From Pseudomonas abieticivorans (GTDB lineage Bacteria; Pseudomonadota; Gammaproteobacteria; Pseudomonadales; Pseudomonadaceae): a stretch of DNA of 64,000 bases. Below are positions 36,253 to 44,696 of the stretch, in pieces. Where the stretch lies: assembly GCF_023509015.1 (NCBI RefSeq), contig NZ_CP094975.1, forward strand, positions 1,495,501-1,559,500, given 5' to 3'. The notes beneath the pieces are model-generated. The model saw only the letters and a program-made list of their open reading frames with translations. It was not told the origin of the DNA and did no database searches. How positions within the stretch are numbered: position 1 is the first letter of the stretch; every line of letters begins with the position of its first letter. The translations under genes and the position numbers were made by a program.

Positions 36253-37449
36253 ATGAGAACTTCTTCGCTGCACATCACCCTGGTGACCGAAACCTACGCC
36301 CCGGAAATCAACGGCGTGGCCAACACCCTTGGGCGCCTCAGCGATGGCCTGCGTGCCTTGGGCCACCGCATCGAGATCGTTCGCCCCCGGCAAGGCGAAG
36401 ACCTGCGCCAATCCAGCGACGCCGACCTGATGCTCTGCCGTGGCTGGCCATTGCCCGGCTACCCGGGGTTGCAATGGGGCCAGTCCTCGATGCACAAGCT
36501 GCTCAGGCGCTGGAAGCGTCAGCGCCCGGACGTGCTCTACATCGCCACCGAAGGCCCGCTGGGCTTCAGCGCACTGCGCGCGGCCAAACGCCTGGGCATC
36601 GCCGTGGTCAGCGGTTTCCACACCAATTTCCAGCAATACTCCAATGAGTATGGCCTAGGGATGCTGACCCGGTGGGTAGGGCACTATTTGCGCTGGTTTC
36701 ACAACCGCACCCGGTTGACCCTGGTGCCCAGCGCCAGCCAGCGCGACACCTTGCAACGGCGTGGCTTCGAGCGCCTGGCCTTGCTGGCCCGCGGGGTGGA
36801 CAGCCAGTTGTTCCAGCCGTCGCGACGCAGCGACAGCCTGCGCGCCCAATGGGGGCTGGGGCCAGAGGACACTGCGCTGATCCACGTCGGCCGGCTGGCA
36901 GCGGAAAAAAACCTGGGCCTGCTCAAGCGCACCTTGCACACCCTGCAACTGGAACACCCCCTGCAACGCCTGAAGTTGATCGTGGTGGGCGATGGCCCAC
37001 AAAAGGCGGTGCTGGCCCAGCAACTGCCCGAAGCGATCTTCTGTGGTACGCAGCGCGGCGAAGCGCTGGCCGAGCACTATGCCTCGGGTGACATATTCCT
37101 GTTCCCCAGCCTGAGCGAAACCTTCGGCAACGTGGTGCTTGAAGCCCTGGCCTCAGGCCTTGGGGTGGTGGCCTACGACGAAGCCGCCGCCGCGCAGCAC
37201 ATACGCCACGGGCACAACGGCGCGCTAGCCTTGCCCGGCGATGAGGAGGGGTTCATGGATGCGGCCAGTTGGCTGCTGGAAGACAGCGAGACCCTGCGCC
37301 GGGTGCGCCTTAACGCGCGCCAGCATGCCAGCCGCCAAGGCTGGGGGGCGATTGTGGAGCAGTTCGAGAGCCAACTGCGCGGTGCCTGTGCCGGCACCGC
37401 GCGCGATCAGCAAGGGATCAGACCAGGCTCGTCAACGCTTCACGGCTGA
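36253..37449 (+). CDS. GT4-family glycosyltransferase
   Basis: This 398-residue GT-B enzyme has an N-terminal domain ITLVTETYAPEINGVANTLGRL (sugar-acceptor side) and a C-terminal donor domain with IHVGRLAAEKNLGLL, GDGPQKAVL and the EX7E-like region FLFPSLSETFGNVVLEALASGLGV. This pattern resembles GDP-mannose-dependent alpha-mannosyltransferases of the MgtA/PimB type. Donor and acceptor are unproven. The 3' end overlaps the convergent Old Yellow Enzyme gene by 32 bp. Confidence 0.85.
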   Translation: MRTSSLHITLVTETYAPEINGVANTLGRLSDGLRALGHRIEIVRPRQGEDLRQSSDADLMLCRGWPLPGYPGLQWGQSSMHKLLRRWKRQRPDVLYIATEGPLGFSALRAAKRLGIAVVSGFHTNFQQYSNEYGLGMLTRWVGHYLRWFHNRTRLTLVPSASQRDTLQRRGFERLALLARGVDSQLFQPSRRSDSLRAQWGLGPEDTALIHVGRLAAEKNLGLLKRTLHTLQLEHPLQRLKLIVVGDGPQKAVLAQQLPEAIFCGTQRGEALAEHYASGDIFLFPSLSETFGNVVLEALASGLGVVAYDEAAAAQHIRHGHNGALALPGDEEGFMDAASWLLEDSETLRRVRLNARQHASRQGWGAIVEQFESQLRGACAGTARDQQGIRPGSSTLHG

Positions 37450-38521
37450 ACGGCAGGATGTCTTGCTCACGGCCATCACGCACCTTGGCCGCCCAGTCAG
37501 GGTCTACCAGCAGTGCACGGCCCACGGCGACCAAGTCAAACTCTTCATTGCCCAGGCGCTTGAGCAGGTTGTCCAGGCTGGCCGGTTGGGCGACCTTGTC
37601 GGTGTCGACCATAAACTGCAGGAACTCGCCATCCAGGCCCACGCTGCCCACGGTGATGGTCGGCTTGCCGGTCAACTGGCGGGTCCAGCCGGCCAGGTTG
37701 AGGTCGGAGCCGTCGAATTCCGGCTCCCAGAAGCGACGTGTGGAGCAGTGGAAAATATCCACGCCTGCGTCAGACAGCGGCTGCAAAAATTCCCCCAGTG
37801 CTTCTGGCGTCTGCACCAGGCGGGCGCTGTAGTCCTGCTGCTTCCACTGCGAGAAACGGAAAATGATCGGGAAGCCCGGGCCCGTTGCCGCGCGCACGGC
37901 CTTGATCAACTCCACGGCAAAGCGCGAGCGCTTGGCCAGGCTGCCACCGTATTCGTCGTCACGGGTGTTGCTGCCTTCCCAGAAGAACTGATCGATCAGG
38001 TAGCCGTGGGCGCCATGGATCTCCACGCCGTCCATGCCGATGGCCTTGGCATCGGCAGCGGCCTGGGCGAAGGCGCCAATCACGTCCTGGATGTCCTGGT
38101 GGGTCATGCCATGCACCACCTCGGTGTCACCCTTGAACTTGCCGACCGGGCCATACCCCGGCACGGTGCCATCGGGCTCAGTGCCCAGGCGTCGCACTGC
38201 GCCCACGTGCCACAGTTGCGGCATGATCTTGCCACCTTCGGCGTGCACCGCCTCCACCACTTTTTTCCAGCCAGCCAGTGCGTCAACGCCGTAGAAGCGT
38301 GGCACGTTGGGGTAGCCATTGGCGGCCTTGTGGCCCACGGTGGTGCCCTCGGTCACGATCAGGCCTACCCCGGCAGCGGCGCGGCGGCGGTAGTATTCGA
38401 TGACCTCGGCGGTGGGGATGCCGCCCGGCGAGAACGAACGGGTCATCGGCGCCATGACCACGCGGCTTGGCAGCTCGAGCGAGCCCAGGTTGAAGGGTTT
38501 GAACAGGGCTTTGACCGGCAT
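37418..38521 (-). CDS. Old Yellow Enzyme family NADH:flavin oxidoreductase
   Basis: This 367-residue FMN ene-reductase has the FMN region VVMAPMTRSFSPGGIP, the substrate-binding pair in DGVEIHGAHGYLIDQFF (His-x-x-His type), NTRDDEYGGSLAKRSRF, and the C-terminal phosphate site DLVAVGRALLVDPDW. It reduces activated double bonds or nitro compounds; the natural substrate cannot be told. Single-gene unit. Confidence 0.9.
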   Translation of the reverse strand: MPVKALFKPFNLGSLELPSRVVMAPMTRSFSPGGIPTAEVIEYYRRRAAAGVGLIVTEGTTVGHKAANGYPNVPRFYGVDALAGWKKVVEAVHAEGGKIMPQLWHVGAVRRLGTEPDGTVPGYGPVGKFKGDTEVVHGMTHQDIQDVIGAFAQAAADAKAIGMDGVEIHGAHGYLIDQFFWEGSNTRDDEYGGSLAKRSRFAVELIKAVRAATGPGFPIIFRFSQWKQQDYSARLVQTPEALGEFLQPLSDAGVDIFHCSTRRFWEPEFDGSDLNLAGWTRQLTGKPTITVGSVGLDGEFLQFMVDTDKVAQPASLDNLLKRLGNEEFDLVAVGRALLVDPDWAAKVRDGREQDILPFSREALTSLV

Positions 38522-38655
38522 GCTGATCTCCGTGGCGTTAGGGGCGCAAAGACTCCAGCTTAATCCGCCAGGGGGTTAGGGCACAGTACTATTGATCAGG
38601 GTGATGACGCTGGCTGAAGATAGCGGTGGCTGCTTCGCGCACTCCTACATCCGCC

Positions 38656-38682
38656 CGTAGGAGCGGATTGATCCGCGAAAAA
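38656..38682. repeat. REP palindrome
   Basis: One REP copy (gtaggagcggattgatccgc) between the glutathione peroxidase stop and the Old Yellow Enzyme promoter. Confidence 0.75.
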
Positions 38683-38696
38683 CCCCACTCGGTATA

Positions 38697-39179
38697 TCAG
38701 CCCAGCGCTTTCTCGATGGCCTGCACCACCGCAGGCTCATCGGGCGCGGTGCGTGGCGAAAACCTGGCCAACACCCGCCCATCCTTGCCCACCAGGAACT
38801 TCTCGAAGTTCCAGGTAATGTCGCCAGGGAACTCGGCGCCCTCGCCTGCCAATAATTGGTACAGGCGATGACGATCGTGCCCATTGACCTCAAGCTTGCT
38901 GCTCAATGGAAAGGTCACGCCGTAGTTCAGGCTGCAAAACTCCTGAATCTGCTGTTCGGTACCCGGCTCCTGGCCAGCAAACTGGTTGCACGGCAGGCCC
39001 AATACGCTGAAGCCCTTGTCTTTGAATTGCTGGTAAAGGTTTTCCAGGGCGGCGTATTGCGGTGTCAGACCGCATTTGGAGGCCACGTTCACCACCAGCA
39101 CCACCTTGCCCTTCAAGGGCGCCAAGGGCAGCTCCTGGCCATCCAGGGCCTGCAACTTAAGGTCGTGGAAAATACTCAT
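38697..39179 (-). CDS. Glutathione peroxidase family protein (Cys type)
   Basis: This is a 160-residue thiol peroxidase. The active-site cysteine is in NVASKCGLTPQYAAL (about residue 36), with the partner Gln in GLPCNQFAGQEPG and Trp-Asn in ITWNFEKFLVG, i.e. the complete catalytic tetrad. Bacterial members usually use thioredoxin. It is preceded by the 76-bp inverted repeat at 39241-39316. Confidence 0.92.
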   Translation of the reverse strand: MSIFHDLKLQALDGQELPLAPLKGKVVLVVNVASKCGLTPQYAALENLYQQFKDKGFSVLGLPCNQFAGQEPGTEQQIQEFCSLNYGVTFPLSSKLEVNGHDRHRLYQLLAGEGAEFPGDITWNFEKFLVGKDGRVLARFSPRTAPDEPAVVQAIEKALG

Positions 39180-39240
39180 GACGAACTCCCCTCTCCAAAT
39201 CCCTGCTGTAAAACGTCGCGGACGTAACTGGACACTAGCA

Positions 39241-39316
39241 GACTAAAAAGGCGCCTGTCCAAGCCGTTGAATACTCCGTGGAATACGCGACAGTCTGGTA
39301 CAGGCGCCTTTCAGTC
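39241..39316 (-). terminator. Long-loop inverted repeat, probable slyD terminator
   Basis: Arms aaaggcgcctgt (39247-39258) and acaggcgccttt (39300-39311) are perfect, extended by gact / agtc outside one mismatch. The loop is 41 nt, longer than usual. Read on the minus strand after slyD it ends in TTTTTAGTC, which fits a terminator, though a small mobile palindrome is possible. Confidence 0.5.
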
Positions 39317-39338
39317 AATCCGGGCTGTGGGGCTCAGA

Positions 39339-39824
39339 TCAATGGTGGTGACCACCTTCGCCGTGCACGTGGCCGTGCGCAACTTCTTCCTGGCTGGCAT
39401 CGCGAATGTCGATGACCTTGACCTTGAAGTTCAGGCGTTGGCCGGCCAGCGGATGGTTGCCGTCGACGGTGACGTCGTCGCCGTCCAGGTCACGAATGGT
39501 GACGATTTGCATTTGGCCGTCTGGCGCGGATGCGTGGAACTGCATGCCCACTTCCAGTTCGTCGACGCCTTCGAACATGCTGCGGCTCAGGGTGCTGACC
39601 AGTTCGGCCAGGTACTCGCCGTAGGCTTCTTCCGGCTCGATGGCAACTTGCAGCTCGTCACCAACGGTTTTGCCTTCCAGGGCTTTTTCCAGGCCCGGGA
39701 TGATGTTGCCTGCGCCTTGCAGGTAGACCAGTGGCGCGCCACCGGCGGAGCTGTCGATGACCTCACCAGCGTCGTTGGTCAGGGTATAGTCGATGGAGAC
39801 AGCCTTGTTGGCGGCGATCAGCAT
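39339..39824 (-). CDS. slyD: SlyD-like FKBP peptidyl-prolyl isomerase
   Basis: This 161-residue FKBP-type isomerase/chaperone starts MLIAANKAVSIDYTLTNDAG. It has the FKBP part LVYLQGAGNIIPGLEKAL, the inserted flap domain EEAYGEYLAELVSTLSRSMF to VDGNHPLAGQRLNFKVKV, and a histidine-rich tail HGHVHGEGGHHH that can bind nickel. ATG 39824 matches the family; the longer open frame is rejected. It is divergent from pta. Confidence 0.93.
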   Translation of the reverse strand: MLIAANKAVSIDYTLTNDAGEVIDSSAGGAPLVYLQGAGNIIPGLEKALEGKTVGDELQVAIEPEEAYGEYLAELVSTLSRSMFEGVDELEVGMQFHASAPDGQMQIVTIRDLDGDDVTVDGNHPLAGQRLNFKVKVIDIRDASQEEVAHGHVHGEGGHHH

Positions 39825-40054
39825 GGGGCGAGACCTTTTGCATAAGAATGTAGAACGCTCAAGTGTAACCAAGCCATCGCCTGAAAGCGAACGGAACACT
39901 GACCAACGGCCCACGCCGCGAATCTGCCAATTGCGCAAAGCTTTGCCTGTGGCAGATGCACACAGGGGGCGGATGACGATACCCTTGGCAGCTGATTCGA
40001 GCGATCAGCGAACCATACGCTGACGCCAATGCAATGCTCACTCGAGAAGCTCGC

Positions 40055-42163
40055 ATGCAAACATTTTTTATCGCGCCGACCGATTTTGGCGTCGGCCTGA
40101 CCTCCATCAGCCTGGGCCTGGTTCGCACCCTGGAGCGGGCTGGCCTGAAGGTCGGTTTTTTCAAGCCCATTGCCCAGCCACACCCAGGCGACACTGGCCC
40201 GGAGCGCTCAACTGAACTGATCGCCCGCACCCACGGCCTGCGCCCACCCAAGCCCTTGGCACTGGCCCACGTGGAGCGCATGCTCGGCGATGGCCAATTG
40301 GACGAGCTGCTGGAAGAGATCATCGCCCTGTATCAGGAAGCGGCCGTAGGCAAGGACGTGCTGATCGTCGAAGGCATGGTGCCCACCCGGCACGCCAGTT
40401 ACGCCGCGCGGGTCAACCTGCACTTGGCCAAGAGCCTGGACGCCGAGGTGATTCTGGTGTCCGCGCCGGAAAACGAAGTACTGGCCGAACTGTCAGGCCG
40501 GGTGGAATTGCAGGCGCAATTGTTCGGTGGGCCGAAGGATCCGAAAGTGCTCGGGGTGATCCTCAACAAGGTGCGCACCGAAGAAACCATAGAGCAATTT
40601 GCCGCCCGCCTGAAAGAGCATTCACCGTTGCTGCGCAGTGGCGATTTCCGCCTGCTGGGCTGCATTCCCTACCAGGCCGACCTCAACGCGCCGCGCACGC
40701 GCGATGTCGCCGACCTGCTGGGTGCCCAGGTGATCAACGCCGGTGACTACGAGCAGCGGCGCATGTCCAAGATCATCATCTGCGCGCGTACCGTGCTCAA
40801 CACCCTGCAGTTGCTCAAGCCGGGCGTGCTGGTGGTGACCCCGGGCGACCGCGACGACATCATCCTGGCCGTGAGCCTGGCCGCCCTCAATGGCGTGCCG
40901 TTGGCCGGCTTGCTGCTGACCAGCGACACCCTGCCAGACCCGCGCATCATGGACCTGTGCCGCGGCGCGCTGCAGGCCGGGCTGCCGGTGTTGTCGGTGA
41001 GCACGGGCTCCTATGACACGGCCAACCAGTTGAACCAACTGAACAAGGAAATCCCCATCGACGACCGCGAACGTGCCGAGATCATCACCGATTTCGTCGC
41101 CGGCCACCTCGATGCCCATTGGCTGCACCAGCGCTGCGGCACGCCACGGGAAATGCGCCTGTCGCCAGCGGTGTTCCGCTACCAGTTGATCCAACGGGCG
41201 CAATTGGCCAACAAGCGCATCGTGCTGCCCGAAGGCAGCGAGCCGATGACCGTGCAGGCCGCCGCCATCTGCCAGGCCCGCGGCATTGCCCGCTGCGTGC
41301 TGCTGGCCAAGCCTGAAGACGTGCACGCCGTTGCCCGTGCCCAAGGCATCGAATTGCCCGAAGGCCTGGAGATTCTCGACCCGGAACGGGTGCGCGAGCG
41401 CTATGTAGAACCGATGGTGGCCCTGCGCAAAAGCAAGAACCTGAACGCGCCGATGGCCGAGCAGCAATTGGAAGACAACGTGGTGGTGGGCACCATGATG
41501 CTGGCGCTGGACGAGGTCGACGGGCTGGTGTCGGGGCTGGTGCACTCCACCGCCAACACCATCCGCCCGGCCCTGCAACTGATCAAGACCGCGCCGGGTT
41601 GCAGCCTGGTGTCATCGGTGTTTTTCATGCTGTTCCCCGAGCAAGTGCTGGTGTACGGCGACTGCGTGATGAACCCGCACCCCAGCGCCACCGAGCTTGC
41701 GGAAATCGCCCGGCAAAGTGCCGACTCCGCCGAAGCCTTCGGCATCCCGGCCCGGGTGGCAATGATCAGCTACTCCAGCGGCAATTCGGCCAGCGGCGAA
41801 GAGGTGGAAAAAGTGCGCGAAGCCACGCAACTGGCCCAGGAAGCCCAGCGCGACTTGCTGATCGACGGCCCGCTGCAATACGACGCCGCCGCCAACGAAA
41901 CCATCGCCCGCCAACTGGCGCCCGACAGCCAGGTAGCCGGCCGTGCCACGGTGTTCGTGTTCCCCGACCTGAACACCGGCAACACCACCCACAAGGCCGT
42001 GCAACGCAGCGCCGACTGCGTCAGCCTGGGCCCCATGCTGCAAGGCCTGCGCAAGCCGGTCAACGACCTGCCGCGCGGCGCCCAGGTCGACGACATCGTC
42101 TACACCATCGCCCTCACTGCCATCCAGGCCAACCGTAGCGCGGAATTTCAGGACGCCCCATGA
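40055..42163 (+). CDS. pta: Phosphate acetyltransferase
   Basis: This 702-residue long-form phosphotransacetylase interconverts acetyl-CoA and acetyl phosphate. The N-terminal P-loop-like domain (FFIAPTDFGVGLTSISLGLV) and DRTGG domain (LLGCIPYQADLNAPRTRDV) reach about residue 370. The C-terminal catalytic domain begins RIVLPEGSEPMTVQAAAICQ and includes LVHSTANTIRPALQLI and SYSSGNSASGEEVEKV. ATG 40055 (MQTFFIAPTD) fits the family. No ackA gene lies in this window, unlike the common ackA-pta arrangement. Confidence 0.95.
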   Translation: MQTFFIAPTDFGVGLTSISLGLVRTLERAGLKVGFFKPIAQPHPGDTGPERSTELIARTHGLRPPKPLALAHVERMLGDGQLDELLEEIIALYQEAAVGKDVLIVEGMVPTRHASYAARVNLHLAKSLDAEVILVSAPENEVLAELSGRVELQAQLFGGPKDPKVLGVILNKVRTEETIEQFAARLKEHSPLLRSGDFRLLGCIPYQADLNAPRTRDVADLLGAQVINAGDYEQRRMSKIIICARTVLNTLQLLKPGVLVVTPGDRDDIILAVSLAALNGVPLAGLLLTSDTLPDPRIMDLCRGALQAGLPVLSVSTGSYDTANQLNQLNKEIPIDDRERAEIITDFVAGHLDAHWLHQRCGTPREMRLSPAVFRYQLIQRAQLANKRIVLPEGSEPMTVQAAAICQARGIARCVLLAKPEDVHAVARAQGIELPEGLEILDPERVRERYVEPMVALRKSKNLNAPMAEQQLEDNVVVGTMMLALDEVDGLVSGLVHSTANTIRPALQLIKTAPGCSLVSSVFFMLFPEQVLVYGDCVMNPHPSATELAEIARQSADSAEAFGIPARVAMISYSSGNSASGEEVEKVREATQLAQEAQRDLLIDGPLQYDAAANETIARQLAPDSQVAGRATVFVFPDLNTGNTTHKAVQRSADCVSLGPMLQGLRKPVNDLPRGAQVDDIVYTIALTAIQANRSAEFQDAP

Positions 42164-43056
42164 AGGACTTTTTACCGCCATTGCGAGGCGTGCTGGCCTC
42201 GCTGCTGCTGGCGCTCAACACCATCGTTTGCTGCACCCCGTTGTTCATCGTCAGCCTGTTCAAGCTGTGCCTGCCGTTCCCCACGGCGCAACGCATCACC
42301 GACGAACTGATGCGGCACATCCACGAGGCCTGGATCAGCAACAACAAAGGCTGGATGACCTTGCTCAACCACACCCGCTGGCACGTGGAGGGCATGCAGG
42401 GGCTGGACTACCAGCACTCCTACCTGATCACCAGCAACCACCAGAGTTGGGTCGACATCCTGGTGCTGCAGTACGTGTTCAACCGCAAGATCCGCCCGCT
42501 GAAGTTCTTCCTCAAGCAAGAGCTGATCTGGGTGCCGGTGATCGGCCTGGCCTGGTGGGCGCTGGGCTTCCCGTTCATGAAGCGCTACTCCAAGGCCTAC
42601 CTGGCCAAGCACCCGGAAAAACAAGGCAAGGACCTGGAAACCACCCGCCGCACCTGTGCCAAGTTCGAAGGCAAACCCACGGCCATCTTCAACTTCGTCG
42701 AAGGCACGCGCTTTACCGAAGGCAAGCATAAGCAGCAGCAATCGCCATTTCGCTACCTGCTCAAACCCAAGGCCGGTGGCATCGCCTTTGTACTCGATGC
42801 CATGGGTGAGCAGTTGCAGTCGATCGTCGACGTGACGCTGCACTACCCCCACGGCCGCCCCGGTTTCTGGGACCTGCTGTGCGGTCGGGTCAAGGAAGTG
42901 GTGGTGCACATTCGCGAGACGCCGATCCCGGCGCAGTTCCTGGGCAAAAGCTATGATCAGGATGCGCAGTACCGGGCAGAGTTCCAGCAGTGGATCAACC
43001 GGATGTGGGATGAGAAGGACGTGCAGCTTGGGGAGTTGCACGGGCGGCATGACTGA
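42160..43056 (+). CDS. PlsC-family acyltransferase (YihG-like)
   Basis: This 298-residue membrane-associated lysophospholipid-type acyltransferase has an N-terminal membrane helix (LASLLLALNTIVCCTPLFIVS). The catalytic motif NHQSWVDI (His-x4-Asp) and the second motif FVEGTRFTEGK are intact. It overlaps pta by 4 bp (ATGA), so the two are co-translated; acetyl-CoA and phospholipid metabolism may be linked, which is an inference. Closest overall to E. coli YihG. Confidence 0.88.
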   Translation: MKDFLPPLRGVLASLLLALNTIVCCTPLFIVSLFKLCLPFPTAQRITDELMRHIHEAWISNNKGWMTLLNHTRWHVEGMQGLDYQHSYLITSNHQSWVDILVLQYVFNRKIRPLKFFLKQELIWVPVIGLAWWALGFPFMKRYSKAYLAKHPEKQGKDLETTRRTCAKFEGKPTAIFNFVEGTRFTEGKHKQQQSPFRYLLKPKAGGIAFVLDAMGEQLQSIVDVTLHYPHGRPGFWDLLCGRVKEVVVHIRETPIPAQFLGKSYDQDAQYRAEFQQWINRMWDEKDVQLGELHGRHD

Positions 43057-43070
43057 TTGCTGCCGGCCAA

Positions 43071-43098
43071 AAAAAACCCGCCAACACGGCGGGTTTTT
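43071..43098. terminator. Bidirectional terminator
   Basis: Stem aacccgcc / ggcgggtt with A run before and T run after, between the convergent acyltransferase and OmpA-like genes. Confidence 0.8.
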
Positions 43099-43111
43099 TT
43101 ATCCGGTCAAC

Positions 43112-43810
43112 TTACTGCTGCGGGTACTGCTGGCCAGGGATCGGCTTGAGGTTCACCTCTACCCGACGGTTTTGCGCGCGGCCGTTGGCGTCGGCATTGC
43201 TGGCGATCGGCTGGTCGGGGCCGGCGCCGCGCACCGACAGGTGCGAGCCATCCACGCCTTGCGAGGTCAGGTAGGTGGCCACGCTCTGCGCACGGGCCTG
43301 GGACAGGTCCATGTTGTGCTGGCGGCTGCCGGTGCTGTCGGTGTAGCCGACGATCTCGATGCTGTTCTGGCTGAACTGTTTGAACGAGTTGGCCAGGTTG
43401 TTCAGCGGCGAATAGAAGCTTGGGGCGATGGCCGACGAGTCGGTGGCGAAGGTGATGTTACCCGGCATGATCAGCTTGATCTGATCGCCTTCACGTTGCA
43501 CCTGCACGCCGGTGTTGGCCATGCTCGCGCGCAGGGCGGCTTCCTGCTTGTCGGCGTAGTAGCCATAACCGGCCGCGCCGGCACCCACCACGGCGGCGCC
43601 AATCAGCGCGCCCTTGCCACGGTTGTTGTGGTCGATGGCAGCACCGGCCACGGCACCGGCCAGCGCGCCCAGGCCGCCATACTTGGCGGTCTTGCTCATG
43701 CCGCTGGAGCCTTGGGCCTGGCCCTGGTTGTCATAGGGGTTTTGCGATGCACAGCCGGCTAGCAAGGCAACAGCGGTGGCAGCAATAATCACGCGAGTGG
43801 CGGTGAACAT
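43112..43810 (-). CDS. OmpA-family lipoprotein (YiaD-like)
   Basis: This 232-residue outer-membrane lipoprotein has lipobox VALLAGC (Cys at residue 20). It carries a glycine-zipper region YGGLGALAGAVAGAAIDH to GALIGAAVVGAGAAGYGYY, then a C-terminal OmpA peptidoglycan-binding domain (TFATDSSAIAPSF, IEIVGYTDSTGSRQHNMDLS with LSQARAQSVATYL, NRRVEV). It resembles E. coli YiaD and anchors the outer membrane to peptidoglycan. Confidence 0.92.
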   Translation of the reverse strand: MFTATRVIIAATAVALLAGCASQNPYDNQGQAQGSSGMSKTAKYGGLGALAGAVAGAAIDHNNRGKGALIGAAVVGAGAAGYGYYADKQEAALRASMANTGVQVQREGDQIKLIMPGNITFATDSSAIAPSFYSPLNNLANSFKQFSQNSIEIVGYTDSTGSRQHNMDLSQARAQSVATYLTSQGVDGSHLSVRGAGPDQPIASNADANGRAQNRRVEVNLKPIPGQQYPQQ

Positions 43811-43915
43811 CAGGACGCTCCTGTACTTTCAAATTAGGTGCAGCGGCAGATCGCACACATGGACCACTGCGCGGATTGGATCGCCGCCACACGAAAAAAT
43901 TCCGTGAATTAAAAC

Positions 43916-44557
43916 TCAGGCCCGCACGTAAGGATTTTCCCGCATCTCATCCCCCAGCCGTGTATCAGGCCCGTGCCCGGTCACAACGGTGGCCCCTTCA
44001 TCCAGGCTGTACAACCGTTGCTTGATGGAACGTACGATAGTCGCCTGATCGCCGCCCCACAAATCGGTGCGGCCAATGCCGCGCTTGAACAGCGTGTCGC
44101 CGGCGATCAACAGCTTGGCATCGGCGAACCAGAAACTCATCGAACCCGGCGTATGCCCCGGCGTGTGCAGGGCTACGCCACAGCCGCAGGCCAGCTCTTC
44201 GTCGTGTTCCAGCCAACGGTCCGGGGACGGCACCGGTGTGTAGGGCACGCGAAACATCTGGCATTGCATTTCCAGATTATCCCAGAGGAATTGATCCTCT
44301 TTATGAAGATGCAAAGTGGCGCCGGTCTTCTCTTTCAACTGCCCCGACGCCAGGAAATGATCCAGGTGCGCGTGGGTGTGGATGATGCTCACCACCTTCA
44401 GGCCCAGCGCATCCAGGCGCGCCAAAATCAGTTCATGGTTGCCGCCGGGGTCGACCACGATGGCTTTTTTGGTGATCGGGTCGCCGATGATGGTGCAGTT
44501 GCACTGCAACGGGCCGACGGGGAAGGTTTCGCGGATGAGCGTGGGTGGGGTCGTCAT
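43916..44557 (-). CDS. Metallo-beta-lactamase-fold hydrolase (glyoxalase II-like)
   Basis: This 213-residue enzyme carries the metal motif HTHAHLDHFLASG (HxHxDH), with further ligands in HTPGHTPGSMSFWF, IAGDTLFKRGIGRTDL and VVTGHGPDT. It opens ETFPVGPLQCNCTIIGD, the pattern of the YcbL/glyoxalase II-like subgroup. A thioester hydrolase role is likely from family but the substrate is unproven. Stand-alone gene. Confidence 0.9.
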   Translation of the reverse strand: MTTPPTLIRETFPVGPLQCNCTIIGDPITKKAIVVDPGGNHELILARLDALGLKVVSIIHTHAHLDHFLASGQLKEKTGATLHLHKEDQFLWDNLEMQCQMFRVPYTPVPSPDRWLEHDEELACGCGVALHTPGHTPGSMSFWFADAKLLIAGDTLFKRGIGRTDLWGGDQATIVRSIKQRLYSLDEGATVVTGHGPDTRLGDEMRENPYVRA

Positions 44558-44617
44558 GGTGAATGACTCCGGCTGCGGAATTGAATGGCAGTATTGTCGC
44601 GGAAATGGAGGGTGAAT

Positions 44618-44687
44618 GCTTCGCGGATAAATCCGCGCCTACAGGCCGCGGGACCCCTCTGTAGCAGCGGATTTATCCGCGAAGAAG
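44618..44687. repeat. Inverted pair of REP elements (REPIN)
   Basis: ttcgcggataaatccgcgcc (44620-44639) and tagcagcggatttatccgcg (44662-44681) face each other over 22 bp, directly downstream of the DUF1329 gene's stop. Confidence 0.8.
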
Positions 44688-44696
44688 TCCGCGCCG

